From assembly GCF_038050405.1 (NCBI RefSeq), contig NZ_CP150901.1, positions 1,736,001 through 1,800,000 of the forward strand: 64,000 bases of DNA. Reading direction: 5' to 3'. Origin of the DNA: Paraburkholderia sp. IMGN_8. Lineage in GTDB: Bacteria; Pseudomonadota; Gammaproteobacteria; Burkholderiales; Burkholderiaceae. A program made the translations under genes and the position numbers. This document shows, piece after piece, positions 39,528 to 48,689 of the stretch (position 1 is its first letter; each line of letters begins with the position of its first letter). A model generated the notes under the pieces. It was given only the letters and a program-made list of their open reading frames with translations. It did not search any database and had not been told where the DNA came from.

Positions 39528-40571
39528 ATGAGCACAGCATCATCCCCAAAGCGTTTCGACGCAACAATCTTCATTGGCCGCTTCCAACCCCCGCACCGCG
39601 GACACCTGGACGTCCTGCACCGGGCATTGGCATTAGCCCAAAAAGTCTGCATCCTCATAGGATCAACAGACAAACCTCGCACGATCAAAGACCCGTTCTC
39701 ATTCGAAGAGCGCCGCGAAATGCTAGCGTCCATGCTGGACGCAGAGGACCGTGATCGCGTCACCATCACCCCGGTACAAGATTCAACGTACAACGATGGC
39801 GACTGGCTCCGTTGGATCCAGGGCGCGGTAGCAACAGAACTCGGCGAAACCTCGGGCAAAAAAATCGCGCTGATAGGCCACGAAAAAGACGCATCTTCGT
39901 ACTACCTGCGCATGTTCCCGCAGTGGGAACTGATCGATGTGGAGGCAACGGAAGACATCTCCGCCACAGAAATCCGCGAGCAACTATTCGCCGAACGCAG
40001 CAACAGCTTCGTGCAATGGGCGGTGCCGGCCCCAGTCTTTGCGTGGCTCGAACAATTCCGCAAGCGGCCCGAATTCGCGCAACTGAAATCCGAAGCCGAA
40101 TTCATCGCCGGTTATAAAAAGGCCTGGGCCGCGGCGCCCTATCCAGTGACCTTCGTCACGGTCGACGCGTTAGTCGTTCATTCCGGCCACATCCTGCTGG
40201 TGCGACGCCGCAGCGAACCCGGCCGCGGCTTGTGGGCGCTGCCGGGAGGCTTCGTCAATCAGGACGAGCGGCTCGAAACCGCATGCATTCGCGAGTTGCG
40301 CGAGGAAACCGGGCTGAAACTGCCCGAACCCGTCATGCGTGGTTCGCTGAAGGATCGCCAGGTATTCGACCATCCGCATCGTTCGCTGCGCGGACGTACT
40401 ATTACACATGCGTTCCTGTTTCACTTTCCGCTCGGCGAATTGCCGCGCGTGAGGGGGAGCGACGACGCCGACAAGGCGCAGTGGATTCCGCTAAACGTAT
40501 TGGCGACCATGCGCAACGTGATGTTCGAGGATCACTTCGATATCGCTCATCACTTTCTGAGCAAGCTTTGA
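39528..40571 (+). CDS. nadM: Bifunctional NMN adenylyltransferase/Nudix hydrolase
   Basis: A 347-residue fusion. Residues 1 to about 180 are a NadM-type nucleotidyltransferase with FIGRFQPPHRGHLDVLH and the C-terminal ISATEIREQLF motif. Residues about 200-347 are a Nudix domain with a complete Nudix box (GGFVNQDE, then RELREETGL). It converts NMN plus ATP to NAD; the Nudix half is related to ADP-ribose pyrophosphatases. It is followed after 60 bp by nadV, forming the two-step nicotinamide salvage route. The first about 450 bp are unusually A+C-rich on the coding strand, the mirror of the bias seen on the other side of the repeats. Confidence 0.95.
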   Translation: MSTASSPKRFDATIFIGRFQPPHRGHLDVLHRALALAQKVCILIGSTDKPRTIKDPFSFEERREMLASMLDAEDRDRVTITPVQDSTYNDGDWLRWIQGAVATELGETSGKKIALIGHEKDASSYYLRMFPQWELIDVEATEDISATEIREQLFAERSNSFVQWAVPAPVFAWLEQFRKRPEFAQLKSEAEFIAGYKKAWAAAPYPVTFVTVDALVVHSGHILLVRRRSEPGRGLWALPGGFVNQDERLETACIRELREETGLKLPEPVMRGSLKDRQVFDHPHRSLRGRTITHAFLFHFPLGELPRVRGSDDADKAQWIPLNVLATMRNVMFEDHFDIAHHFLSKL

Positions 40572-40631
40572 TTGACCCCCTCCGTCGGGATAGACCTGGC
40601 GGCAACTCAACGGCCTAGAGGAGTTCTAGCC

Positions 40632-42074
40632 ATGCAAGACGATATCAACGGTCTCAACGATATTTCCTCGATCCTGTCCAATCTGATCCTCAACACGGAT
40701 TCGTACAAGGCGTCGCACTACCTGCAATATCCGCCTGACGCATCGGCGATGTTTTCGTACATCGAGTCGCGTGGTGGACGCTATGACCGCACGCTGTTCT
40801 TCGGCTTGCAGATGCTGATCAAGGAGTATCTGTGCCGCCCCATCACGGCGGCGATGATCGATCAGGCGAAAGCATTTTTCGCGGGCCACGGTGAGCCGTT
40901 TAACGAAGCCGGCTGGCGTTATATCGTCGAGCGCTACGACGGTTATTTGCCGGTGCGGATCCGCGCGGTGCCGGAAGGTTCGGTGGTGCCGACGCACAAC
41001 GTGCTCGTAACGGTCGAATGCGACGACCCGCAGGTGTTCTGGCTGGCCTCGTATCTGGAGACGATGCTGATGCGCGTGTGGTATCCGATTACGGTTGCCA
41101 CGCAAAGCTGGCATCTGCGCAAGACCATCCGCGGCTATCTTGAGAAGAGCAGTGACGACCTCACGCAACTGCCGTTCAAGCTGCATGACTTCGGCGCGCG
41201 CGGCGTGTCGAGCGCGGAGTCGGCGGCGATTGGCGGCTCCGCACACCTCGTCAGTTTCATGGGTTCGGATACGGTGCTCGGCGTGGTTGCGGCGAACCAT
41301 TACTACAACGAGCCGATGGCGGCGTTTTCGGTGCCGGCTGCCGAGCACAGCACGATCACGGCTTGGGGCCGCGAGCGCGAGACCGATGCGTTTCGCAACA
41401 TGATTGCGCAGTTCGGCAAGCCGGGGGCGATTGTTTCGGTGGTGTCCGATTCATACGACCTGTTCGCCGCGCTCGAGGTCTGGGGCACGGAACTGAAGCA
41501 GGCGGTGCTCGATTCGGGCGGCACGCTGGTGATCCGTCCTGATTCCGGCGATCCGCTGACGATTGTGCTGCAGACCCTGCGGGCGCTCGACGCGTCGTTT
41601 GGTTCGACGGTGAACAGCAAGGGCCGCCGTGTGCTCAGCAACGTGAGGGTGATTCAGGGCGACGGCGTGAATCCGGATTCGATTGAGGCCATCCTTGCGG
41701 GGATGGATGATGCCGGGTACGCGACGGATAATATTGTGTTTGGAATGGGTGGGGCGTTGTTGCAGCAGATCAATCGCGATACGCAACGGTTTGCGATGAA
41801 GTGTTCGGCCATCAAGCTTGGAGATGAGTGGCACGATGTGCGGAAGGATCCTGTTACGGATGCCGGCAAGCGGTCTAAGAAGGGGCGGCTTACTTTGCTG
41901 CGGAATCGTCATACAGGTGAGTATCGGACTGCGACGCTGCCGCTCGCCTGGGATGATCGCACCCTTGAGGGTGATTGGGATGAGGCGTTTGTCACAGTGT
42001 TTGAGTCCGGCAAGTTAATGATCGATGTGGCGTTTTCTGATGTAAGGGCGAGGGCTCACGCGGGTGAGGGTTAA
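40632..42074 (+). CDS. nadV: Nicotinamide phosphoribosyltransferase
   Basis: A 480-residue NAMPT/NadV-family enzyme making NMN from nicotinamide and PRPP. Visible are NTDSYKASHYLQYPP at the N-terminus, KLHDFGARGVSSAESAAIGG, the ribose-phosphate binding VVSDSYDLFAALEVWG, VIRPDSGDP and NIVFGMGGALLQQINRDTQ. The ATG at 40632 follows a good GAGGAG site. Co-transcribed with nadM. The last 350 bp shift to G+T-rich codons, and the stop codon is directly followed by repeat F. Confidence 0.95.
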   Translation: MQDDINGLNDISSILSNLILNTDSYKASHYLQYPPDASAMFSYIESRGGRYDRTLFFGLQMLIKEYLCRPITAAMIDQAKAFFAGHGEPFNEAGWRYIVERYDGYLPVRIRAVPEGSVVPTHNVLVTVECDDPQVFWLASYLETMLMRVWYPITVATQSWHLRKTIRGYLEKSSDDLTQLPFKLHDFGARGVSSAESAAIGGSAHLVSFMGSDTVLGVVAANHYYNEPMAAFSVPAAEHSTITAWGRERETDAFRNMIAQFGKPGAIVSVVSDSYDLFAALEVWGTELKQAVLDSGGTLVIRPDSGDPLTIVLQTLRALDASFGSTVNSKGRRVLSNVRVIQGDGVNPDSIEAILAGMDDAGYATDNIVFGMGGALLQQINRDTQRFAMKCSAIKLGDEWHDVRKDPVTDAGKRSKKGRLTLLRNRHTGEYRTATLPLAWDDRTLEGDWDEAFVTVFESGKLMIDVAFSDVRARAHAGEG

Positions 42075-42254
42075 GGGTTTTTTTGCCTTTGGCGGCGGCA
42101 TTCTTCTGTGTGCCTACGGCGTTGGGCTTTGCTTTCGTTTTTGTCTACGCGGCGCTCGTGTCTGTGCGCCTGCGGCGGTGGCCTTTCCTTGATTTCTTAG
42201 TGGTCTATTTGCGTCGCCCCTGTGCGGGGCAGGCACTTACTTTCTTTGCCGCCG

Positions 42255-43522
42255 TGTATAGACCGGGGACATGATTGACAAACGTGCGGAGACATCGTTG
42301 ACACTTTATGGTCAGTGATTCTCGCTCCTCAGGTCAAGGGTGAGGATGCGGTGATGTGCAAACCAGAATTCAAATACGCCGTCTTCGCCCACCTTTGCGC
42401 GTGCCGCAACCGGCAGTCCATAAAGTGCGTTCGAGACCTTAAGTTTCCGTCCCTTAAAGCGTAGCTGGCCATCTGACCTGACTCGTAGCACCACGTCGTC
42501 CGGGCCGTATTCAGGCTCCTGCAGGATCGATGGATACGCCCGGGGGCTGGGCTTGTAACGGCTGACCGGCGTGTCCATGCCAATCGCCTCGTGCGGACGT
42601 TCGCAGTTATACACGGTGCGCCAGCGGTCCAGTTCCTGTTGCACGTGCTCCTGCGTAGCGAAGCTTCGTCCGTTCAGCACTTCAGCCTTCAACGTACGGT
42701 GAAACCGCTCATCCTTGCCATTGGTCTGCGGGTGATACGGCCGGCTGTAGCTGATACGGATACCCAGCCGGATCAGCCAGACGGCCAGCTCGGTAAGCTG
42801 CCCCGGACTGCTGGGCGAACCCCACGGCGAGCCGTTATCGGTGTTGATGCGCAACGGCAGGCCGTAGTGCCCAAACGCCTCACGTAATCCCGCCTGCACG
42901 GTCGAGGTGTCCGTCGGCCCGCAGGCACGCAGCAGGATGCTGAAACGCGAGTGGTCGTCCAGCACCGTCAGGGGGCTGCAACGCTGCTTCTGGAGGGTAT
43001 CGAAGTGACCCTTGAAATCCATCTGCCAGAGTACGTTGGGCTGCTCGTGTTCAAAGCGCTTCCACGGTTCGCTCATTGCTGAATCGGTCGGCAGGATCAG
43101 GTTATGCCGGTGCAGGATGTCGGTCACGGTGCTGGGCTGCGGCACCGCCTCAAAGCCCAGATCCTGCAGGCGCCGACTGATCTTGCGCCCGCCCCAGCGC
43201 GGATGGGCCTGGCGCAGCCGCACCACTTCCTGCTCCATGGCAGCGGGAGTCTTCAAGGGGCTGGTGGCTGGGCGCCGTGATTGATCTGACAGCGCGTTCT
43301 CGCCACGCTTAAGCCATTTGTAGCCGGTCTGCCGGCTGATGTTGAAGCGCTGGCACAACTCGGTGATCGTCAGGGTGTCCTGACTGGCCAGATGAACAAA
43401 TTCCTGTCGGAGGCTCATGGTGTCTCTTGCGTTCCAGGGCATGGTCGGGACCGGGCGTTTTAATACCCGGAAGTGTCAACCATGTCCCCGCACACCTGTC
43501 AGCTATGTCCCCGGTCTATACA
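42255..43522 (-). mobile_element. IS481-family insertion sequence
   Basis: A 1268-bp element with terminal inverted repeats TGTATAGACCGGGGACAT extended by an imperfect TGACA block. The 6-bp CCGCCG is duplicated on both sides (42249-42254, 43523-43528). It inserted exactly in the loop of the CTTACTTTCTTTGC hairpin of repeat F. Confidence 0.93.
42312..43442 (-). CDS. IS481-family transposase
   Basis: A 376-residue DDE transposase. The N-terminal HTH (LTITELCQRFNISRQTGYKW) is followed by an RRP linker and an integrase core with WQMDFKGHF (Asp), RINTDNGSPWGS (Asp) and NGKDERFHRTLKAEVL (Glu). The C-terminal extension (DDVVLRVRSDGQLRFKGRKL) is a beta-rich domain typical of the family. It appears intact. 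Confidence 0.95.
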   Translation of the reverse strand: MPWNARDTMSLRQEFVHLASQDTLTITELCQRFNISRQTGYKWLKRGENALSDQSRRPATSPLKTPAAMEQEVVRLRQAHPRWGGRKISRRLQDLGFEAVPQPSTVTDILHRHNLILPTDSAMSEPWKRFEHEQPNVLWQMDFKGHFDTLQKQRCSPLTVLDDHSRFSILLRACGPTDTSTVQAGLREAFGHYGLPLRINTDNGSPWGSPSSPGQLTELAVWLIRLGIRISYSRPYHPQTNGKDERFHRTLKAEVLNGRSFATQEHVQQELDRWRTVYNCERPHEAIGMDTPVSRYKPSPRAYPSILQEPEYGPDDVVLRVRSDGQLRFKGRKLKVSNALYGLPVAARAKVGEDGVFEFWFAHHRILTLDLRSENH

Positions 43523-44471
43523 CCGCCGCAAAGAAAGTAAGCAAAGAAAGCGGCTTCACCCCGCTAATTCTTAAGCGGGTCCCCTGGCTTGGAGGAGGTA
43601 GTGGAGCATCTGGAATCGGTGCCCTCGCACATTCGGCGCTGGTGACAAGGCAGTCATACTTCCGGCGGCGCTGCGCGCGCCGTGGCGGTACTTCATAAAA
43701 CCATCGGGTGCTCTTTGTGCCTGCGGTTGCTCAGGTGTTACGGCTTGTGTTTGCTGCGTTAGCGTAGCTCGCGGCTGCGTTTCGTTCGGCACTTTTTCGG
43801 TGCCTGCGGTGGCTCGCCGCTCGCCCTCAAGCCCCCCATGCCTTGCCGAGGCGCTAGCGTCTCATTCGGAGTGGTAGCTCGTACTCGCACACTTGGGCGC
43901 CTCGCCGAGGCGAAGCCGATGGCCCCCACCGCGCGCAAACGAAGTCACTGGTTTCCCTTGCAGACTGTCCCGGCGAGCACGCAGTGCGAGGCGGGAAGGA
44001 TGATGCCGAAGGCACACATGCCCCATCGGGGTTGGGAAGTACCGCTACGGCGCGCGCAGCGCCGCCGGAAGTAGGACTGCCTTGTCACTCACGCGGAGTG
44101 CGCGAGAACACCGATTCCAGATGCTCCACTACCTCCTCCAAGCCAGGGGACCCGCTTAAGAGCTAGCGGTGTGAAGCCGCTTTCTTTGCTTACTTTCTTT
44201 GCGGCGGCAAAGAAAGTAAGTGCCTGCCCCGCACAGGGGCGACGCTAATAGACCACTAACAAATCAAGGAAAGACCAACGCTGTAGGCACACAGCCAAAA
44301 AGCGCCGAGCAGGCAAACAGCACGGGGGGAAAGCTAATAAACCAATAACAAAACAAGGAAAGGCCAACGCCGCAGGCACACAGACATAAGCGTTGCGTAG
44401 ACAAAAACGAAAGCAAAGCCCACCGCCGTAGGCACACAGAAGAATGCCACCGCCAAAGGCAAAAACAAACC

Positions 44472-46304
44472 TCAATCCCAAACCAGAACGCCGTCGGCAA
44501 AAATCCCAACCCGACACTCAGCCCCCTCGCGCAAGCGAGCATCTTCACTTGGAATATCAAACCGCAAACCCGCGATATTCACGCGAACATACCGCTCGCC
44601 GCGCCGCAGCTCGACGGTGTCGACCAACCCGGAATAACCCCCATCGGGCGAGATAACAATCGAATGAGAAGAAACCCGCCACATCACCCGCTGCCCAGCA
44701 GCAAACGCAAACCCACGATCGCTAGTCGCGATTACCAAACCATTGCCGATATCGACCCGCCCCGGCGCCGTAACCACCCCTTCGCCGACATTGTGCAAAC
44801 CAAGCAATTCAGCCACTCGCATCGAAGCCGGCCGCTCAAAAACGGAATCGATAAAACCCGCCTGCAGCACGCGCCCCTGTTCAACCACCAACACTTCATC
44901 CGCGAGCAGTGCAGCTTCATCGGGATCATGCGTGACAATAATCGTCACCGCGGCAATCTCGCGCTGCAACGCCCGCAACGACTGCTGCAACCGCCGCCGC
45001 CGCGGCGTATCAAGCGCAGCGAACGGTTCGTCGAACAGCAGTAACTCGCTATGACGTGTCAGCGCCCGCGCAAGCGCCACCCGCTGCCGCTGACCGAACG
45101 ACAGTTGATGCGGCAAGCGCGCAAGCAGTTGCGCAAGGCCCAGATGGTCGAGCCAGTACCGCGCGCTGGCCGCATCGGCATCGACGGGAAACGCCAATTG
45201 CTGCGCCACCGTCATGTGCGGAAACAACCCGTAGTCTTGCGGCATGTAGCCGATCTGACGACGCTCGGGCGGCAGCGTGCTCAAGTCGGTCGCGCCGAGT
45301 TGCACAGCACTCGATGCGTTAGATTCGAGCCCGGCAATCAGACGCAATGCCAACGATTTGCCGGAGCCGGACGGCCCGATGATCGCAAGGCTTCGCGTGG
45401 CAGGCGCCCACGCTATGTCGAGATCGAATGGACCCAATTGCCGTCGTAACTGGAAGGCGAGGCGCAGATCGGCTGTCTCGGCGCGGCTCGCGGTTGGATT
45501 CGCGCTGGGTTCCAACGGGTCGTCGCCGTTTTCGGGTTGTTCGATCGCGGCAACATACCTGCCGCTGTAAATCGACAGCGCCGCGCAGACGATTGCAATC
45601 GCGAGCGTCGGCAGCAGCAAGGGCATCATCGCCGGCAAACCCTGGCCGCCGAACACCACATAGGTGTAGACCGGCAACGAATACGGGTGGTATGCAACCA
45701 TCACGGTCGCGCCGAATTCGCCGAACGCACGCAACCACGCGAGCGCGAGTCCGGCGCGAATCGCCGGCCACGCTACCGGCAGCATGACCCGGAAGAAACG
45801 GCTGCCGGCATGGTGGCCGAGCGTCGCCGCGACATCGTCGAGCACCGGGTCGACGGCCGCGAATGCCGATTTCGCGGCGATGATGAGAAACGGCGCGGCC
45901 ACGAAGATTTCAGCGAGCACGATGCCGGTGAACGAATCCGTCAGCACGCCGCCCGTGAAACGGCCGACCCAGCTGTACGGTCCGAGCAGAAACAGCAGGA
46001 GCACGCCGCTCGTGAGGGGCGGCAGCGCCAGCGGCAATTGCACGACGAAACCGAGCAGCGCCACCTTGCGCGCTTTCGAGCGCGCCAGAAAATAACCGAG
46101 CGGCACGCCGCCCAGCAGAATCACGAGCGACGCCACACTTGCGCTCGCCGCAGACACGCCGACTGCCGACCACGTTGCGCGCCAATCGACATTCGCCCAA
46201 TCAGCGGCACCGAGTTGCGGCACGCTCGCGATGAACGGCGCGCACAGATAGACGGCAAGGAGCGCCGCCAGCCACAGCAGCGGTCGCGCGGCGGTACGTT
46301 TCAC
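44472..46304 (-). CDS. Fused molybdate/tungstate ABC transporter, permease plus ATPase
   Basis: A 610-residue fusion of ModB- and ModC-type subunits. Residues about 1-255 contain six membrane helices with the permease EAA loop (AATLGHHAGSRFFRVMLP, then REFGEFGATVMV-like LRAFGEFGATVMVA). Residues about 290-500 are the ATPase: Walker A GPSGSGKS, signature LSFGQRQRVALARAL (LSFGQ instead of LSGGQ), LLLFDEPFAALD and THD. The tail (about 520-610) is a TOBE/Mop-type oxyanion-binding domain. It follows the binding-protein gene by 4 bp, so they form one operon. The 3' end abuts repeat F and is A+C-rich on the plus strand. Confidence 0.92.
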   Translation of the reverse strand: MKRTAARPLLWLAALLAVYLCAPFIASVPQLGAADWANVDWRATWSAVGVSAASASVASLVILLGGVPLGYFLARSKARKVALLGFVVQLPLALPPLTSGVLLLFLLGPYSWVGRFTGGVLTDSFTGIVLAEIFVAAPFLIIAAKSAFAAVDPVLDDVAATLGHHAGSRFFRVMLPVAWPAIRAGLALAWLRAFGEFGATVMVAYHPYSLPVYTYVVFGGQGLPAMMPLLLPTLAIAIVCAALSIYSGRYVAAIEQPENGDDPLEPSANPTASRAETADLRLAFQLRRQLGPFDLDIAWAPATRSLAIIGPSGSGKSLALRLIAGLESNASSAVQLGATDLSTLPPERRQIGYMPQDYGLFPHMTVAQQLAFPVDADAASARYWLDHLGLAQLLARLPHQLSFGQRQRVALARALTRHSELLLFDEPFAALDTPRRRRLQQSLRALQREIAAVTIIVTHDPDEAALLADEVLVVEQGRVLQAGFIDSVFERPASMRVAELLGLHNVGEGVVTAPGRVDIGNGLVIATSDRGFAFAAGQRVMWRVSSHSIVISPDGGYSGLVDTVELRRGERYVRVNIAGLRFDIPSEDARLREGAECRVGIFADGVLVWD

Positions 46305-46308
46305 CGCG

Positions 46309-47184
46309 TTACTGTGCGGCGTCGATCACGGCCTGCACCGTGAGCGGCATCGCTTGCACGTTGCCGCTCACGGTGGGCTTGCTGACGTCCACGCCGTGCT
46401 GCTTCAACAGCGCGCGGCCCTGTGCGCTCAGCAGAAAGTCGACGAAGCTGCTCGCGCCCGCATGGTTCGGCGCGTCGCTGAGAATCGTCAGCGTGTAGCT
46501 GGCCTTGGCCTGCAATTCGGGCGCCGGGCGGATCGCCGGAATCTTCAGGTCGGAGGTCTCAGTCGAGTAGAAGAAGCCGGCGTCGAGCTGGCCGGATTGC
46601 AGGCGGCCAACCAAGGTTTCCTCGGGCAAAACCTGCGCGGGATTTTCCGCCGCGCCGAGCGTTTTCTCGACGAGGTCGGGCTGATGGTAGAGCTCACTCG
46701 CTTTGGTCACCATCTCGACGGTGAACGCGCCCTTCGGATCGAGCTTCGGATCGGTGCGGCCGACGCGGATGCCCGGCTCCTGCAAGACCTGATCCCAGCG
46801 CTTGCTCTTGAAGTCCGCGGCGAATTTGCTTCGCGGGTTATAGCCGATCATCAGCGGCGACTCGGCGAAGTTCACGTACCACGTGACGTGATCGCCGTTC
46901 GCTTCACCCATCAGGCTGCCGTTCACCTTCGGGCTCGCGCTGATGAACACGTCGCCGCGCCGCAGCTTGCCCTTGATCTCGTTGGCGATCTTATTCGAGC
47001 CCGCCGCATAGCCGCGGAACTGCTGGCCGGTGGCTTTCTCGAAGGCCGGGCCGACGCTGCGCTCCATCAGATTGACGAGCGAGCCGGCGTACAGCACGTT
47101 GACCGTGTTGTCTTGCGCGAAGGCGGGTGCAGCCGTCACCACGCCGGTGACAACCGCGAGAGATGCGAGCAGCTTGCGGATCAT
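46309..47184 (-). CDS. Molybdate/tungstate-binding periplasmic protein (WtpA/ModA-like)
   Basis: A 291-residue secreted binding protein with a Sec signal peptide (RKLLASLAVVTGVVTAAPAFA). The mature part begins VNVLYAGSLVNLMERSVGPAF and includes GRTDPKLDPKGAFTVEM, both resembling the WtpA branch of the ModA superfamily that binds molybdate and tungstate with very high affinity. It delivers oxyanion to the fused transporter encoded 4 bp downstream. A ModE-like operator (47197-47226) overlaps the region just upstream of its start, so expression is probably repressed when molybdate is plentiful. Confidence 0.88.
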   Translation of the reverse strand: MIRKLLASLAVVTGVVTAAPAFAQDNTVNVLYAGSLVNLMERSVGPAFEKATGQQFRGYAAGSNKIANEIKGKLRRGDVFISASPKVNGSLMGEANGDHVTWYVNFAESPLMIGYNPRSKFAADFKSKRWDQVLQEPGIRVGRTDPKLDPKGAFTVEMVTKASELYHQPDLVEKTLGAAENPAQVLPEETLVGRLQSGQLDAGFFYSTETSDLKIPAIRPAPELQAKASYTLTILSDAPNHAGASSFVDFLLSAQGRALLKQHGVDVSKPTVSGNVQAMPLTVQAVIDAAQ

Positions 47185-47196
47185 GCGATAACCCCG

Positions 47197-47226
47197 ATGC
47201 GTTATTAAGAGCGCTATATTACGACG
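47197..47226. promoter_or_regulatory. ModE-like operator 1 (binding-protein/transporter operon)
   Basis: ATGCGTTATTA-N8-ATATTACGACG. The half-sites correspond to the CGTTATAT / ATATAACG pattern of ModE boxes with an 8-bp spacer. It starts 13 bp upstream of the binding-protein start codon on the minus strand. Confidence 0.65.
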
Positions 47227-47400
47227 TCATCGCATTGTGTTGTCAGTCCGCGCAATCAATTGAGCGGGAAGATCCGCACGTAACTTGTGCCGCCGACGCT
47301 GCCTGCCTCCTGAGCGGCCTCGATGACGTTGTTTTTTGCAGCCGATATGTCCGGCGATATATTGCGTATCGATGCCGTTTCGTACCGCGGGCTATCATCG

Positions 47401-47430
47401 CAGCGTAATATACGAACGGACATAACGAAT
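47401..47430. promoter_or_regulatory. ModE-like operator 2 (molybdopterin-domain gene)
   Basis: CAGCGTAATAT-N8-ACATAACGAAT, the same 11-8-11 geometry as the other three sites, 40 bp before the start at 47471. Confidence 0.65.
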
Positions 47431-47470
47431 GAACAAGCCGGTCAGGTATCAATGCTGGAGATAACCGCCT

Positions 47471-47959
47471 ATGCACAGCGTCGATGTGATTACCGCGCCT
47501 CCCGCCGAAGGCGCGCTCGTCCTGAGCGGGCGGTTGCAGCGCTCGCTGTCTTTGGATCTGGCACAGCTCAAGCGCTACGAAAGCGTAGTGGCCAAACCGT
47601 TCGATTTGCGTTGCTACACGACGGATTGTTTTATCCGTAGCGTCGAGCCGTATCGCGGCGTGCGTTTGACGACCTTGCTAACGGACGCGGGTCTGCCGAA
47701 CGACGTGCCCGGTGAGTTCAAGCGCACGGTGTTCGTGGCGGTGGGGCACGATGGCTATGTCGTGACATTCTCGTGGCATGAACTGTTCAACACGCCAGTC
47801 GGCGAACACGTGCTTGTCGCTTACGAATGCGGCGGCCGCGCGCTCGACGCCGAAGACGGCGCGCCGATCCTGTTTTCCGGCGCGGACATCTTGCCTGCGC
47901 CGCGCCACGTCAAACGCCTCGCGCGAATCGAAGCGCACGTGCTGCGGGCTTCGACGTAA
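47471..47959 (+). CDS. Molybdopterin-binding-domain protein (sulfite-oxidase fold)
   Basis: A 162-residue protein consisting of a single oxidoreductase molybdopterin-binding domain as in SUOX/YedY: PFDLRCYTTDCFIRSVEPYRG, VRLTTLLTDAG, VFVAVGHDGYVVTFSWHELF and the closing HVKRLARIEAHVL. The usual Cys that ligates Mo would be in the CYTTDC region. No signal peptide is visible, and it is shorter than catalytic family members, so a binding or accessory role is possible. GGAG precedes the ATG. It is divergent from the molybdate transporter and has its own ModE-like site. Confidence 0.82.
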   Translation: MHSVDVITAPPAEGALVLSGRLQRSLSLDLAQLKRYESVVAKPFDLRCYTTDCFIRSVEPYRGVRLTTLLTDAGLPNDVPGEFKRTVFVAVGHDGYVVTFSWHELFNTPVGEHVLVAYECGGRALDAEDGAPILFSGADILPAPRHVKRLARIEAHVLRAST

Positions 47960-48013
47960 GCGATCCGGGCGGCTGGCGTAATATGGTTCGCTGCTTACCT
48001 CCGGGTTGCTTCT

Positions 48014-48637
48014 ATGCCTGACGATCCGCTTTCACGCCTGGCGGCTGTCCCCGCACCTGGCGCCGAACCGCCTTCGCCGTTCGACGCGAAGGTGGCCGCG
48101 CGTACGGATGAGTGGCTGGCGGCAGCCACGGACACCGCGTCGGCCGACACCCAGCTTTTCGCCAAACTGGTCGCCGCGCGCGATGTGCGCAACGAACTCG
48201 CGCTGCTCGGCTTGCAGACGCCGGCGTGGCGTGCGCTGCTGGCGCGGCATTTCGTACACGTCGCCGCGCCGGCATTGCCGCTTGCCGTCAATAGCAGCGC
48301 GCACGCGTACTTCGTCGACACGCTGAACGCGCTGCTGCTCACCCATACCAGCGCCGCAGTCCATGCGGACGACGCTAGCTGCCTTGCCTCGATCATCGCC
48401 CATGCATGCTTGCGGCCGGACCACCTCTGGCGCGATCTCGGCCTGACCGGCCGCGAAGAAGTCACGTGGATGCTGACGCGTTATTTCCCCACCTTGGTCG
48501 TGTTGAATATCGCCGACCTGCGCTGGAAGAAATTCCTTGCTCAGCAACGCGCGCTTTCGCTTGGCTTGCCGCCTGGTCCCGCACCAGGTTGCCCGGGGTG
48601 CGAAGACTACGGATATTGCTTCGGGGACCGTCAATAA
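48014..48637 (+). CDS. NifQ-like molybdenum-handling protein
   Basis: A 207-residue protein. The second half matches NifQ: HLWRDLGLTGREEVTWML, RYFPTLVVLNIADLRWKKFL and a C-terminal cysteine cluster CPGCEDYGYC. NifQ carries Cx4Cx2Cx5C and delivers Mo from a Mo-Fe-S cluster to FeMo-co assembly. Here Cx2Cx5C is intact but the first Cys position is Gly. No nif genes are in the window. The setting, between a molybdopterin-domain gene and a ModE-like gene, points to Mo trafficking outside nitrogenase or to a nitrogenase locus elsewhere. Confidence 0.85.
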   Translation: MPDDPLSRLAAVPAPGAEPPSPFDAKVAARTDEWLAAATDTASADTQLFAKLVAARDVRNELALLGLQTPAWRALLARHFVHVAAPALPLAVNSSAHAYFVDTLNALLLTHTSAAVHADDASCLASIIAHACLRPDHLWRDLGLTGREEVTWMLTRYFPTLVVLNIADLRWKKFLAQQRALSLGLPPGPAPGCPGCEDYGYCFGDRQ

Positions 48638-48689
48638 CGTCCGTTCAGCCAGGATGGCGGCGCGAGGCTGTTCGTGTATGCTTTCGCGC

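Larger units (their letters stand above)
42075..44471. repeat. Repeat F: complete palindromic element with an IS481 insertion
   Basis: The left arm starts at the base after the nadV stop (GGGTTTTTTTGCC). The right arm ends at 44471, directly against the modBC stop codon. After removing the IS (42255-43522) the left arm reads CTTACTTTCTTTGCCGCC / GCAAAGAAAGTAAG as in A. The core (about 43690-44040) matches repeat A in the same orientation, for example GCCTCGCCGAGGCGAAGCCG in both. The right arm carries an extra partial duplication of the outer units (44280-44440). Short frames in the element are repeat-derived. Confidence 0.87.
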
